A DNA stretch of 64,000 nucleotides, taken from the NCBI GenBank assembly GCA_963513935.1, contig OY740769.1, positions 70,387,712 through 70,451,711 on the forward strand, read 5' to 3'. Position numbers and translations under genes: made by a program. The notes under the pieces were generated by a model. The model saw only the letters and a program-made list of their open reading frames with translations, was not told where the DNA came from and did no database searches. This DNA is from Aphrophora alni. Taxonomy: Eukaryota > Arthropoda > Insecta > Hemiptera > Aphrophoridae. Positions 35,111 through 46,692 of this stretch are shown here, piece by piece. How positions within the stretch are numbered: the stretch's first letter is position 1; every line of letters begins with the position of its first letter.

Positions 35111-36840
35111 TTGAGTACAATTGGAATTAAATCAATTATTCAATATTGTAATATGTATTAATACAATGTAGTTAACATAATTAATACTTATTATTTTGTT
35201 AGAGTAAATAATTTATAAAAGCCACTCAGTAATAGATAGTACAAATATTTTATACAGCCTCGCATACTTAGTCAAGCAGATTTTGATTACAAAAAATATA
35301 AGTTATACAAGTTAATTAATGGCATTTTCTTTCTACCAGAAAAACAAATAAACAGCAATATGCTACAGTATTCAATAAAACAAATATCAAATTATCAACA
35401 AAGAAACTCATATAGGTTAATTAAATTCTGATATGAGGAACCACCAATATATCCAAACCTCTCTCTTTAGTGACTTATTCAATTTCATTAGAAAACTCTG
35501 TTGTTTTAGTAAAAACAATTGTGAAGGGTTTAACCAGATTGAATTTGTTATTGTGCTAATATCCAACCCGTTAAAATAGTAGGCTATATACCTTCTTGAG
35601 TCACATTTAATGTGCATTATTTTTTAAATTAACATATTTAATTTCCCATAATAATTAATTGTATAATGCCATAGACTTTGTACATTACGATTAATTACAG
35701 ATTTGATAACAAAAACATGCTTGGAAGTTCTTTTTTGTATGTACAATAAGGAAGATAGCAACCACAATAATATGAAATGAGAGACACTCCAAATTAAACT
35801 TGAAGAACGCTTGTTGTGTGCTATTTTAGAATTGTTTTGAAGGTAAGACAATACCAATCATGAGACAAGACAACATACTGATCATGAGATTAAATTTTAA
35901 AAATTTCAAAATTCATATAGTGTATAAATAACTCTTACATTGGATCATGAGACAATACAACATATCAATCATGAGTTTAAATAATAAAAAATTCAAAATT
36001 CATATAGTATATAAATCTTACATTGAAAAGAAAAAATACTATTATAGAGCGCAATTCACTTTTCACTAAAGTATCAAAAATTTCATAGCCTATTCACTTC
36101 TAAAACAGTCAATTTATAAAGCCTATTTTAAAGGAAACTAATTTTTAATCATAAAATTTTGACATAAAAATGATAAAAAAAATATAATTTTCAACTGTTA
36201 AAATTCAAACATCAAATTACAAGATGGTGTTCTTCAAGAAGATTTTGACTACATTTTAGCCATTGAGGTAAACAACATGTAAATACCTCACGTATTGTAT
36301 GATACACACATGGAAGTTATTATAGTATCTGTTAAAAAAAATGATAAGGTAATTTTAAAACAGTACCATATATAAAACAGTATTTCATGCAAATAATACT
36401 AGAGTTATGTTAATGCAATAGATTAAAATTTACCTAACTCGTCTGATGAAATAAAAAGAAGTTGGATAAGGTTAAATTCTTTACATTTATTTCATATGAA
36501 ACAAAACATCCCATACCAATTACAGCGATCATAATAGTTCTACTCCATGGTAAAGTAAAATTATTGCCAAAATTGTATTATACATACGCAATTAGTATGA
36601 TTGATAATTATTGATACTGACTTTATTTTGTAATAGGATCTAGTAGTTCGTCATCTGTAATTACTTCAGTGACAACAATATATATAATATATATATATAT
36701 ATATTTAAAAAAAAAATTTTATTGTCATTTCTTATACTGTATGTACATAGCTTAAAATGGGTAATATATTTAATTTTATACTCAACCATTTTTACAAAGG
36801 GCAGCTATTTTCATTTTACAATGTAGACATGTAAATTACA
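35111..36840. other. Region without recognised gene
   Basis: AT-rich. Contains an ~87-bp tandem duplication (35858-36026) and a (TA)n run near 36680. The short minus frames at 35417-35617 and 35624-35857 have no recognisable domain. RPF2's missing first exon may lie in the region upstream of 34.7 kb. Confidence 0.4.
35858..36026. repeat. Tandem duplication, ~87-bp unit
   Basis: Two diverged copies begin at 35858 and 35945 with TCATGAGACAA. Both contain TTCAAAATTCATATAGT and end in CTTACATTG. Confidence 0.8.
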
Positions 36841-37762
36841 ATGGCAAATTGCAATGTATGTTTGTAATCTATCTCTTCGAAGCATGTAAAAATACAATGT
36901 GATGACTGTGAAAAACATTACCATGGTGGTTGCGCTAAACTTAGTAAAGCTGACATTGAACATTTATCTGCGGAAATCTAGTGTGGACGTGTGAGAGTTG
37001 TTCTATTACAAGGCGGAAGACTTTGAAGCTGGAGACTCAGACGAGGGGGGGGGGGAGAAACTGAACCTACAAAATTTTATCAATGCCATAAATGAAATAA
37101 AGTAAGACCAGTGAACAATTGTGAAGGATTTTAACACCTCAAATGAAAATCAGAGCGAATAGTTAGCAGAAAATACGGAGGCTATTAAACAGCAAACCTT
37201 GAAGGTCGACAAGTTTCTGGAAGAAATTAAAAAAAACTAACTAATGAAAATAAAGCTTTGAAGGAGAAAATTTTGATGCTGGAGAGTAGATTGGAGGATG
37301 TTGAACAGTATAGCAGTATAGTATTGAGGTACAGGGTGTTCCCATCGAAAAGAGAGGAGACGTCGTCGAAATTATAAAAAAGGTTGGCATCACTGTAGAC
37401 TTTGAAATAAGTGAAGGTATGATTGATGCATGCCATAAGTTGGGTAAAAGACCGGACCCAAACACCCATCCTGGTATAATTGTTCAATTTGTAAGGCGTT
37501 TGGACAAGGAAGAGTTGTTGCGGAAGAAGCGAGCAAAACAAGACTTGTCTACAAGACACATGGGACTCGGTACAGACACTCCTCTCTACATAAATAAATC
37601 GTTGTGACCTGCGCAAAGGAGGCTGTTTGCTTTGATACACGTGGCAAAAAAAAATCACAGTATAAGTTCTGCTGGGTACGAGGAGGCAGGGTATTTTTGA
37701 GAAGGACTGAAGGTGATCCAATAAAACAAGTAATGAGCCAAGATGATCTTCATAACTTGTAA
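36841..37762 (+). pseudogene. LINE ORF1 relic: PHD-type zinc finger plus FP-like C-terminus
   Basis: Start ATGGCAAATTGC (36841) reads CNVC, then after a stop QCDDCEKHYHGGCAKLSKAD, the Cys/His spacing of a PHD-type finger. After frameshifts, a coiled-coil stretch (ENKALKEKILMLESRLEDVE) is followed by VQGVPIEKRGDVVEIIKKVG and by FKF-like KFCWVRGGRVFLRRTEGDP, ending QDDLHNL-stop at 37762. This order (PHD, coiled coil, baculovirus-FP-like domain) is typical of ORF1 in insect CR1/Jockey-type LINEs. It is expected to bind RNA/DNA. Frameshifts and stops kill it. Confidence 0.75.
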
Positions 37763-37866
37763 ATACTGTCTTAGTGTTAAGTTATTTGCATTTTCTTTAT
37801 TTATTTGTAGTATTTTGTATGATACCTTAATTTGTAGAAGAACTAGTTTTTATCTTAATTTATGTT

Positions 37867-38805
37867 AGATTTTGCAGAAAAATCTTGTGTTGATCTTGTT
37901 GCCAATGGTTCTAGGCGTCTTGTTATAATTCATCAAAATATTTGAATCATGCGTAAAAATTTTGACATTCTAGTAACTGAGTTATTGAAAATTGGCTGCT
38001 TATTATAGTTTTGGATAAGCAAAACTGAAAGTGATCTTTATCAATTACCAAATTATAATCTAATACTAAATTTTAATGAAACTTAGAGCGGAGGGTGTGG
38101 CGGTTTGTATACATTCTCAAATTGAATGTTTGCAGAGTAGACAACTAAAATTTACTTCAGCAGATATGCACTAGAAATTGTTTTTAGATTTTCAAAAGAA
38201 ACTTATTTCTTAAATAAGATTAGAATAAATGTGAAGGTACACATAATTGAATTACATGTTTCTGAAAATAGTGCTCTTGATAGCGTAGATTGGACCGATG
38301 TCTATCAACAACTTAATGTGTGTCTTGCCTATTCTAAATTTATTGGAATATTATTAGGCTTAATATCTAAAGCGACATATGTACGTTATAATACTAAGAA
38401 ATCACAAAATTAAAACCATGGATAACTGCTGATATTTGTAAGCATATTAAAAAAAGAGATTTAATATATAAAAAACTTAAAAAAGTCCTAATGATGACAG
38501 ATTTAGGGAAAATTTTTTTAAATTTCGTAATAAATTACACAATGATATACGTAAAATAAAAAGTAATTATTATGTTGGTCTTCTAGAAGACTGCAAGAGG
38601 GACTCCAAAATGACATGGAGTATTCTAAAACAAATAACTGGTCAAAGTGAGTCAAAGAATAATAAAATAAGTTTGATGGTGGATGGTAAATTGCAGGATG
38701 ATGCTAAGTTAGTGGCTGATAAGTTTAACACATACTTTTTGTCTGTTGTAGATGATATATCATCTGAACTTGATTATAGGAATGATTCATATTATGTTGA
38801 GTAGT
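37867..38805 (+). pseudogene. LINE ORF2 relic (endonuclease to RT linker), truncated by Penelope insertion
   Basis: After the ORF1 stop, badly decayed plus-strand pieces follow: LVIIHQNI (start of an APE-type endonuclease), a short GVAVCIHSQIECLQSRQLKF, then KPWITADICKHIKKRDLIYK and the cleaner frame 38610-38804 with MTWSILKQITGQSESKNNKI and LVADKFNTYFLSV. These match the linker between endonuclease and reverse transcriptase. The RT itself is missing because a Penelope-type element begins at about 38800. Confidence 0.7.
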
Positions 38806-39699
38806 GTTGAAGCTTTTTTGGAGATAATTAATGGGGTTCACGACTCCATCAAGTTTACTCATGAAGTAGAATGTAATATTAGTTTGGCATTTTTAGATAT
38901 TTTATGTATTAAGAATAATAATGGGATAGAATTTGATATTTATAGAAAACCATCCAATAGTAATAGATCCATAATAAGTAGTTCTAACCATTGTACTCAA
39001 CATAAAATGGCGGTTTTTAATAGTTTGATCCACAGAGCTTGTCACATTCCGATGACACCTAAACGGTATTTTAAACAAACCAACTTCATAAAAATGATAG
39101 CGGATTTTAATGGGTTTGATGATAAAATAATAGATAGTATATTACGGAAACAAAAATTGAGGAATTTTTGGAAAAATTCTACCACATTAAAACAAGATGA
39201 GAAAAAATGTAAAAAATGTAAATACATTAGTTTACCTTTCAATTATCAAATTAGTAAAGGTTTGGAACCTATTTTAAAGAAATTTGATTTGAAGATAGCT
39301 TACAAAAGTAGTAACAAACTTAAGGATTTATTGGGTAATCCTAAAGATAAAATTCCAGTGTTACAAAAGTCGGGAATCTATGAAATTAAATGTAATTCGT
39401 GTGATAATTTCTATTTGGGTCAGACTAGGAGAAAGATAGAAACTAGATTTAAAGAACATGTGGCTCATATTAAATTTGATAGGACTGAGAAATCTAGTGT
39501 GGACGAACATGAAATTTCTAGTATGCATGGTTTGGGTTTAATATTGAAATTTAAAAAAGAGGAAACCAACAATAGATTGCTGGATAGCTTTGAAAGTATG
39601 TATATTTCTAAAGCTGAAGGTGGTTTGTTGTTGAATGCAGATAAAGGGCCTATTCCTGGTTCTTCTTTGTTCTCGTTTTTGAAGTTTAGAAATTACTAA
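38803..39699 (+). pseudogene. Penelope-like RT C-terminus and GIY-YIG endonuclease
   Basis: Uninterrupted frame of about 300 residues. The first part (SIKFTHEVECNISLAFLDIL, DIYRKPSNSNRSI and HKMAVFNSLIHRA) is the Penelope RT thumb region following its lost catalytic centre. The second part has GIYEIKCNSCDNFYLGQTRR then RFKEHVAHIKF, a full GIY-YIG motif set: GIY, YLGQT, the catalytic Arg and a downstream basic helix, with the CxxC insertion typical of Penelope. The frame is free of stops, so this copy is younger than the other Penelope fragments here. Without the RT palm it cannot retrotranspose by itself. Confidence 0.9.
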
Positions 39700-40024
39700 T
39701 TTTTATTTTTTTGGATTAGTATAGGCTAGCTTTATGTTTATCAATAGTCAACCAATATGTTTGTGTTTTGTTTTAGATAACATGTGTTAATTAGTTATAT
39801 TAGTACATTATAGCATTATGTAGTTGGTTTTTCTCATTTGATGGAGTAGCGTTGCCACGCCCCTTTTATTTTAAGTGGGATGAGGCCAACTGTGATTGCC
39901 CGAATAGTATTAGACGACCTTGACGTGGTCAATTGTGGTTGGCTAAGAGGTTAGATAAGAAGTGGGAGAAATGTCTCGAGGTAGTATATATTTGTTGTTA
40001 TTGTATTTAGTATGTAGTGTACCT

Positions 40025-40059
40025 CTGAAGATGATAGCAGAGCTATCGAAATGTACATA
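40025..40059 (+). ncRNA. Hammerhead-like motif in Penelope tail
   Basis: CTGAAGA (40025-40031), then GATAGC-AGA-GCTATC (six perfect pairs, 40033-40047), then GAAA (40048-40051) and the self-complementary ATGTACAT. This is the order of a hammerhead core with helix II and a tiny helix III. One extra T sits between CTGAAGA and helix II, and helix I is not obvious. Hammerhead motifs are known in Penelope-like elements; activity here is unproven. Confidence 0.4.
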
Positions 40060-40221
40060 AGATAATATAAACACATTATACAGTTTTGTGTAGTTGTGTT
40101 ATTTTGTGGTTTGGGGTTTTTCCTTGTTCATAAACTGTTGTTGAGTTAAGGTCTAATAATGAAAACCTATGTTGATATGTATGATTACGTTAGTCAAGTT
40201 AGTATATGTAAATGAATAGAC

Positions 40222-40249
40222 ATGGTCTGGGCAGGTGGCTATATATATA
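40222..40249. repeat. Small palindrome, family member 2, left half
   Basis: ATGGTCTGGGCAGGTGGCTATATA ends at the Tigger's left edge. It pairs with the right half at 42838-42862 (TATATTGCCACCTGACCAAGCC). Joined across the insertion they form a palindrome like that at 25513. Confidence 0.7.
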
Positions 40250-42837
40250 CAGTAAAGTCTCGGTTAACCATCACCCTTTTTACCGTCAGGACAGGGGGGA
40301 AAATAGTAGGCTACACATGTAATACGTAATGATGTACCGTATATATTTAATGTGGTATGAATGTTTACAAGTTAGTATCATACTCAAATTTGATTTTAAA
40401 GAATAATGCGCCATCTAGACAGTTGACCATGGCATTTCTATACAAAATTTGTATAATGTACAGTACTGTGCCTCAGTCTACTTCTAAACGTGACATTATT
40501 CATGGCACTATTGGGAGCGTGTCACCAATTCCTAGAACAGTGGCCAAACCCTCCTTTCTCTCCCACTCCTGTGTCTTAGCAAACAAATCATTATGTTAGT
40601 TTCGTGCGTGGCATCCAACAGTCTTGTCTTATTCAGTGTAGAAACTACAGTACTGGACATAATTTTAGAGTGATTTTTTTATTTGTAAGTTTTGTTTTAG
40701 AGTGCTTAGATTCAGTGTGTCATGAGTGAAAAACGTAAACGCGTAGTGTTGGGTTTAGACGAGAAAATAGAAATTATAAAACGTTTGCGCAAAGGGGAAA
40801 GTGCTAGTAGTATTGCACCAATTTATGGTATTGGATGGGCAACTGTTAATGATATTAAAAGAGATGCTGACAAAATTGATAACCACATTTCGAAATTGGT
40901 AAATGCTGATGGTAATGTAAAAACCAGAAAAACTATGAAACCAGCCAGACTTGATCATCTTGATATGGTAATGTACCAATGGTTTGTTCAGGCCCGTAGT
41001 CAGGGAATGCCTCTAACAGGACCTATAATACAAGCTAAAGCCATAGAAATAAATAAAAACTTGGTGGTGAATCCAGTTTCAAAGCCAGCATTGGTTGGTT
41101 AGACAAATTTAAGTCTCGTCATGGTTTCCGTCAGTTAGACATTTCAGGTGAAAAACTAAGTGCCGACAGTACCGTTGTAGCAGATTATCGTACAAAAATT
41201 GAACAAATTATGAAGGAAAGAAAACTTGTGAAAGAGCAAGTTTTTAACTGTGATGAAACCGGCCTAAATTGGAAAGCTCTTTCCAAGAAAACATTGGCAT
41301 CATCTTCTGAAAAATCCGCGCTGGGATTTAAAATGCAGAGGGACCGAATAACTGTTATGTGCGAATACAAGTGGGAACTACAGACTTCCTTTGGTTGTTA
41401 TCAGAAAATCTAAAAAACCTTGTGCTTTCAAAAATGTAAACCTAAATGTTTTGCCTGTACAATATTATGCTCAAAAAAACGCTTGGATGAGCCAAGACAT
41501 TTTTGAGAACTGGTTTCACAAAGAGTTCATGCCTAACATAAAATCTCACTTAAAATCAAGAGGATTAACACAGGAAGTAATGTTGCTCATGGACAATGCA
41601 CCTACTCATCCTACAAATGAAATGAAGTGTTATAATGGCAACATAACTTGTCACTTTTTACCAGCGAACACAACCTCATTGATTCAACCAATGGATCAGG
41701 GTATAATTCAGAGGATGAAACGGTGGTACCGAAAAGCTTTCTTACAACAAGTTGTTTCTAAAGATAATGAATTTAACATCAGAACTTTTTGGAAATCATA
41801 CAGAATCAAAGATGCAATCTTCAATGTTGCTGAAGCTTGGCAAGATGTTTTGGAGAAAACACTGGAAAGGAGATGTAATAAATTATGGCCTGTGCAAGAA
41901 AATGACGGGAATAACTTGGAAGCAAAAAAGGAAAATGACGAAGAAAACATTTTCGAGCTTAGTAGGCTAAATGTCTTCTGGTGGAAGAAAATACTATTAT
42001 TTTAAAGGACGATGTCATTGAGTGGCTTGAAATGGGCAAATTTGATGGGGGGGGTTTGAAATTCTGAACAACGAAGAATTGATAGATGATAGATGTTTTG
42101 CGGGAGGATATTGATATGATTGAAGAGGAAGAGTGTGGGTTTACAGATGAATCAGCAAAAACAGTTACTCATTCAGAAGCTGAAAATATGTTAAGCCAAT
42201 GTATCGACTGGTTCGAGCGACAGGAAGAAGCTGACATCACTCAGGTGTTACTGCTTCGTAGAATTCGGATCATAGCGGCCAGGAAAGCTCGCAGAGTTTT
42301 AAAACAAAAGTAAATGACAGACTACATAGCCTACTTTAAGAAGTAAGATTGTTAGAGTTAAAATTGTCAAATATTGTGTCATTTTTCTACAGTAAAATAA
42401 CTATGTTTAATGTACATATAACTTACATTTATATTACAATTGATGTTTTCGTAGTACAATATACAGTAGTTGTTTTAAGTTACATTGTAAATAATATCTT
42501 TAACATAAAAGAACAGTGTATCATATAGTTTACTGTACAGTACAATACTGTATTTTGAAGACTTTACTAAATTTGTTTAATAAATAGAGTTACTGTAAAC
42601 AGAAAATTTAAAAGTTTTACTAAATTTTCCCAAACCAATTTTTTTTTTTAGTTAAAAAGAAATAACAGTATAGATATTCTGTGTTATAAACACTGTTCAA
42701 ACCTTAATAGTCCAGTATTTTTATCGATTGCCGATGACTTCCAGAAGTCTGGGAAGTTTAATTCTGTTATCCGTCTATTCTCTCATCTGTCACCCCACCG
42801 GTCACAAGAATGATGGTTTAAAATCGAGACTCTACTA
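40250..42837 (+). mobile_element. Tigger/pogo DNA transposon, nearly full length
   Basis: 2588 bp. The left end CAGTAAAGTCTCGGTTAACC-ATC is inverted at the right as GATGG-TTTAAAATCGAGACTCTACTA (some decay). It is flanked by TA at 40248-40249 and 42838-42839. It contains one plus-strand transposase gene with frameshifts. Its target was the centre of a small palindrome whose halves now lie on either side. Confidence 0.85.
40722..42313 (+). pseudogene. Tigger-type transposase (CENP-B HTH plus DDE_1), frameshifted
   Basis: Starts MSEKRKRVVLGLDEKIEIIK, a CENP-B-like helix-turn-helix (residues ~8-60), with a second HTH region up to 41100. The DDE_1 domain follows: VFNCDETGLNWKAL (first Asp, codon 41252), VMLLMDNAPTHP (second Asp, 41592) and LIQPMDQGIIQRMKRWYRK (third Asp, 41694). 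The acidic C-terminus ends RRIRIIAARKARRVLKQK at 42313. At least three frameshifts break it, near 41085, 41375-41395 and 41990-42090 (by a G run). Pieces between shifts stay free of stops, so decay is recent. The intact version would be about 500 residues, normal for the family. Confidence 0.9.
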
Positions 42838-42862
42838 TATATATTGCCACCTGACCAAGCCT
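42838..42862. repeat. Small palindrome, family member 2, right half
   Basis: TATATTGCCACCTGACCAAGCCT directly follows the Tigger right end and is complementary to the sequence before its left end. Confidence 0.7.
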
Positions 42863-42971
42863 ACTTCCAAAGTAACAAAATGCATAGTAAATAGGCGATA
42901 TAGAGTATGAAATCAACTTCACAGTAAGTAATGTCTAAGTTGTGTAAGTTACGCAATGGGATGTAAATAAC

Positions 42972-43018
42972 ATAGGCGAGGTCGGGTCAGATGGCTATAG
43001 TCACCTAGCCAGGCTTAA
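42972..43018. repeat. Small palindrome, family member 3
   Basis: GAGGTCGGGTCAGATGGCTATAG is mirrored by CTATAGTCACCTAGCCAGGCTT. It is preceded by GTAAAT-AACATAGGC, similar to GTAAATGAATAGACA before member 2. Confidence 0.7.
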
Positions 43019-43019
43019 T

Positions 43020-43790
43020 AAAACAAGCAATCATACATTCAGTGACTTGATGAACGTAGTCAGTCATTAGTATTAATGTTGGCATTCATAACCTACGTCA
43101 GCTGGATTTTTTTACTTTGATAAATTTAATTTTCTATTCAATTAATGCATTTTGGGACTTGAAACATTTCTTCCGACAAATAATATATCTGATCCTTAGA
43201 TTACTAGGTAAATACTTTACGTTTTCGCAATTTTTTATAGAAAATCCAAGGATGAGGTACAACCAATATTTACCTTCTATTAAAATTCAGTATAGAAACT
43301 GGATACCGTACATAAGATGGAACTTGACGGCTGGAATAAATCTAAAATACATGGTAAGAAGTAAATTTTGTTTATTTTGTCAGATTTTTTGAATTATTTT
43401 CCCAATATTTCTAAATGATTACTATCAAAATTTGCTAAAATGAAATTTTAAAAAATACTAACTAAAATTTTGGCCATGATATTCCAAAAAGAAATTGCAA
43501 AGAATCACTTATATTACGGTAGTAAATCTCTGGGCTGAGATTGAAATTAATGACTTTGAGATTATTTGACTTTTAAACAGCACTCAGAAAATTTTCATTT
43601 TTCCAGGGTACAAACTTTGAACTGGTATTTTAGAGACAATTCCAATACACCCTTTCTTATTTACTTAGATTTTGACGATAGATGGGAGAATGTTTGCGCA
43701 CCACTTATTCGTGTCCTTTAAGTAGGGATACAGACTAGGTCCAATATACTATGCCCAACTAACCATTTTAAATATTTAAATAAATTTTAA
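43020..43790. other. Region without recognised gene
   Basis: The 91-residue frame at 43117-43392 has no recognised domain. Sequence is AT-rich. Confidence 0.35.
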
Positions 43791-45300
43791 TATCAAGCAC
43801 TGTGTAAATTCACATTGATATATCAGTATTTGTTTATAAAGGTGATTGCTAATTTTCAGGATTTTTTAAATCGTTTACTACACATACCATACCTTACTTC
43901 TTAAGAATAAATAATGTTTTACAATGAAAAATCATAATTTAAAAACTATCAAATCGACAAATTTATTTAACTCCCCATTGAAAATATTTATTCGGTAAAT
44001 ATGTAGTGTTCCTGTCTTTTCTATTTTCTCGCTAAATTTATGCAATTCGTGTTTTACAACCTTCTGTTGTAACAATTACAGCATTCTTTATTAAGGATAA
44101 ATGTTTACTTAAAGTTGGTACCTTATTTTCCGGATTTGTTTTTTTATCGTCTACTAGGTACTGTTAGGATTAGATAGATACTAGAGTAGAAATATATAAT
44201 AATTAATAGAATTTAAGTAAGAACCATACATGAAACCCAGAATAGCGACAGGTATTGCGAAACTATTTAAAAAATGATGAAATGCTTACCTAGCATGGGC
44301 AACCTACTTAGCAAGGCAGGTCGAGGCAATATAAGCGACGACCCAAGAGAGGTGGGGATCTTTCGATCAACAGCGTGAACGAAGACGTCAGGAGGAACGT
44401 TCGAGGATTGGAACACGAGGGTATTATTGGCAAGTTGGAGCTTCCAATATTACAAAGCTGTAGTAGCGGCTTTTGCAGTGCACAAAAAGGGTGAGCAAAT
44501 AAACAAAGTATCAGCACAAGTAATCAACAAAGTAAATATATTAAATTCATTTCAAAATAGCTGGAACTATTCTGGGTTCATCATTTTTGAATATATATAT
44601 ATAGATAGGTTAATTCAGTTTTAAAGTAATCATTGTAAAGTAATATGAAGTAAGTTATATAAAGTGTATGTTTATTATTTGAAATAATTAAATGAGTTAG
44701 GGAGATATATTGATTCAGTTTAAATTAATATTTGAATAGAAATAATTGTAATAATATTTGGAAATTAGCAATTGTAAAATAATATAAAGTATTGCATTCT
44801 TTAACTCAAAACACTGAACCATTGATTTAAAAGAACCCGATCCTATTAGTACATAGGCCTACCTTACTTCTTAAGAATAAATGTTTTCCTTGCACAGATC
44901 ACTATTTTTCACTGAAAAATCACAATCTAAAAACTATCAAACCATACGTAGTAATGTAAACTAACCTCAAAAGGCCTGTATATCTTCAATTTAAATAGCT
45001 TATTTTCGACAGAAATAATAGATTTGGTAATTCAAAAGTTAAATGTGTGTAAAAGGATGATACACATGTTGCAAAATGAGGTAGAAAGAACAGGAATTGC
45101 CTACATTTAGTTAGTAAATGGCAACGACAGGGACACTACATTTTTACCATTTATTCTTAAGAAGTAAGGTATGTACTAGGCTATGTAGAAAGTGATTTTA
45201 AAAAAACCTCGAATATTAGCAATAACCATTGTGTAAATAATTACTTATATATCAAGGCCTAAACACCGGTATTAAGCAATGTGTTAATTATACAGTAAAG
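43790..45300. mobile_element. Large element with ~150-bp inverted arms
   Basis: Left arm about 43790-43945 and right arm about 45150-45300 are diverged inverted copies. They share ACCTTACTTCTTAAGAATAAAT, a GATTGCTAATTTTC-type block and TTGATATAT-x-AGTA. A third copy of the inner arm end is at 44861-44946, in the left-arm orientation. The centre (44290-44510) is less AT-rich but shows no recognised protein. Confidence 0.55.
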
Positions 45301-46089
45301 TTTAACCTAATACAGATAAACAAAAATTATTTGTTTACATCTACAACATGATTTATGCAAGATCTGACATTTTTTCACAACGAACATTAGAACTATTTAA
45401 TTTTTAAAATGTATAAAATATATATCTTACGTTATTCTTTGTAATACTGGCATTATAATGACTACTTTCTTTACCACAAAATTTAATCAAATTATCAAAC
45501 AAATACAGAAACCAAAATAATGTTTCTGTGTACGTGAAAGCGTGAGAGTACACGTGAAACTGTCGAGGTTTGAGGTTATGTTACAGGTTACCGTTACAGT
45601 GAACAGTGACAGACAAAATCAGAGATTAGCTATAGCCTGGTTAGGATAATATTAAGACATTTAGTTGGTCATCTAGGACACAGATGTACAAATATATAGA
45701 ATTACAAAAATTATTTACTACACTATTCTATTCTTTCTTCGTAAACTGTTTGTTTTAAACTTCCCTAATATTATTATGTCTCTTCTTTGTAAATGAACTC
45801 TTAACAAAGCTTCTCATTCATATTTTCACATAGAAAATAATGGATTGGCTATATTGACTATAATCAAATCATATTGTATACAAATCATAACGAGACACTG
45901 TTTTTAATATGTGGAATGAAAAATACAAAGAACTTGAATATATGGTTAATCTCGCCCCTGACTAGCCACAATAGTTCTAACACCAAAATATTTTGATTTT
46001 CTTTGATACTCTATGAAGTCGAAAGTTGTTGTTTAACTAAATCAAACCTTCAGACTTTTCGCTCGTTTTAGCTTTGTACTTATAGATAG

Positions 46090-46692
46090 AGCTCGTGCGT
46101 TTCTTCGTGAAGCCTGAGGTTGGTTGGAGAAAGTTGTTTATAACCGGTTATTCATGGGTGGGGGTAAATTAACGTCAGTCTGCACTATCACCACGTCCGA
46201 GTATCATCTCGTTTCTAAAAACATTATGCTTGCTCCTTTAGTGAATTTGTTGCAAAATATTGTAGTTTACAATATTTTTTAAAAGTATACAGTGTTGTGT
46301 AAATACAATGTTTTTAGTGATAGGTATGTTTGGGCCATAGTTTCGTTCTATGATTTATGTGTGAATGAATGGACAGTGACTTGTGCGCAGGAAGTGACTG
46401 TTTTGATATGTTTTTATATATTTCGTAAATACAATAATAATAAGTATAATAATAGTAAACTATTAATTTTATTCAATACAATCAAGGACGAAAATGTTAA
46501 TATTCATTTCTGTTATCGAACCCTTTATTAACCTACATTAATAAAATCGTACAACTCGAGAGAACAAATACCGAGAAATGTCTTTAGTCACACTAGTAAC
46601 TGAGCGGGACGGCAACTTCCCCTCCTGCGCTCGGCTCCCCACTTGCAACTACAACCCCTCACACTCAGGCTTCACGAAGAAACGCACGACCT
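46090..46692. mobile_element. 603-bp element with 28-bp inverted ends
   Basis: AGCTCGTGCGTTTCTTCGTG-AAGCCTGAG at 46090-46118 is inverted at 46664-46692 with one mismatch. The inner right flank is GC-rich (CTCCTGCGCTCGGCTCCCC). The short frame at 46292-46531 has no recognisable domain. Family unknown. Confidence 0.7.

Larger units (their letters stand above)
38800..40085 (+). mobile_element. 5'-truncated Penelope-like element
   Basis: Joined to the LINE at its 5' end. It contains a long open frame (end of RT plus GIY-YIG, to 39699) and a non-coding tail with the CTGAAGATG...GAAATG motif at 40025-40053. The RT catalytic part is lost by 5' truncation. A Tigger transposon starts 165 bp beyond. 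Confidence 0.8.

Noticed and set aside
37227..37721. 164-residue minus-strand frame
   Set aside because: It lies opposite the LINE ORF1 relic; the plus strand carries the recognisable FP-like domain.
44308..44624. Small protein genes in the middle of the 43.8-45.3 kb element
   Set aside because: Overlapping frames on both strands have no family motifs, and codon content does not favour either.
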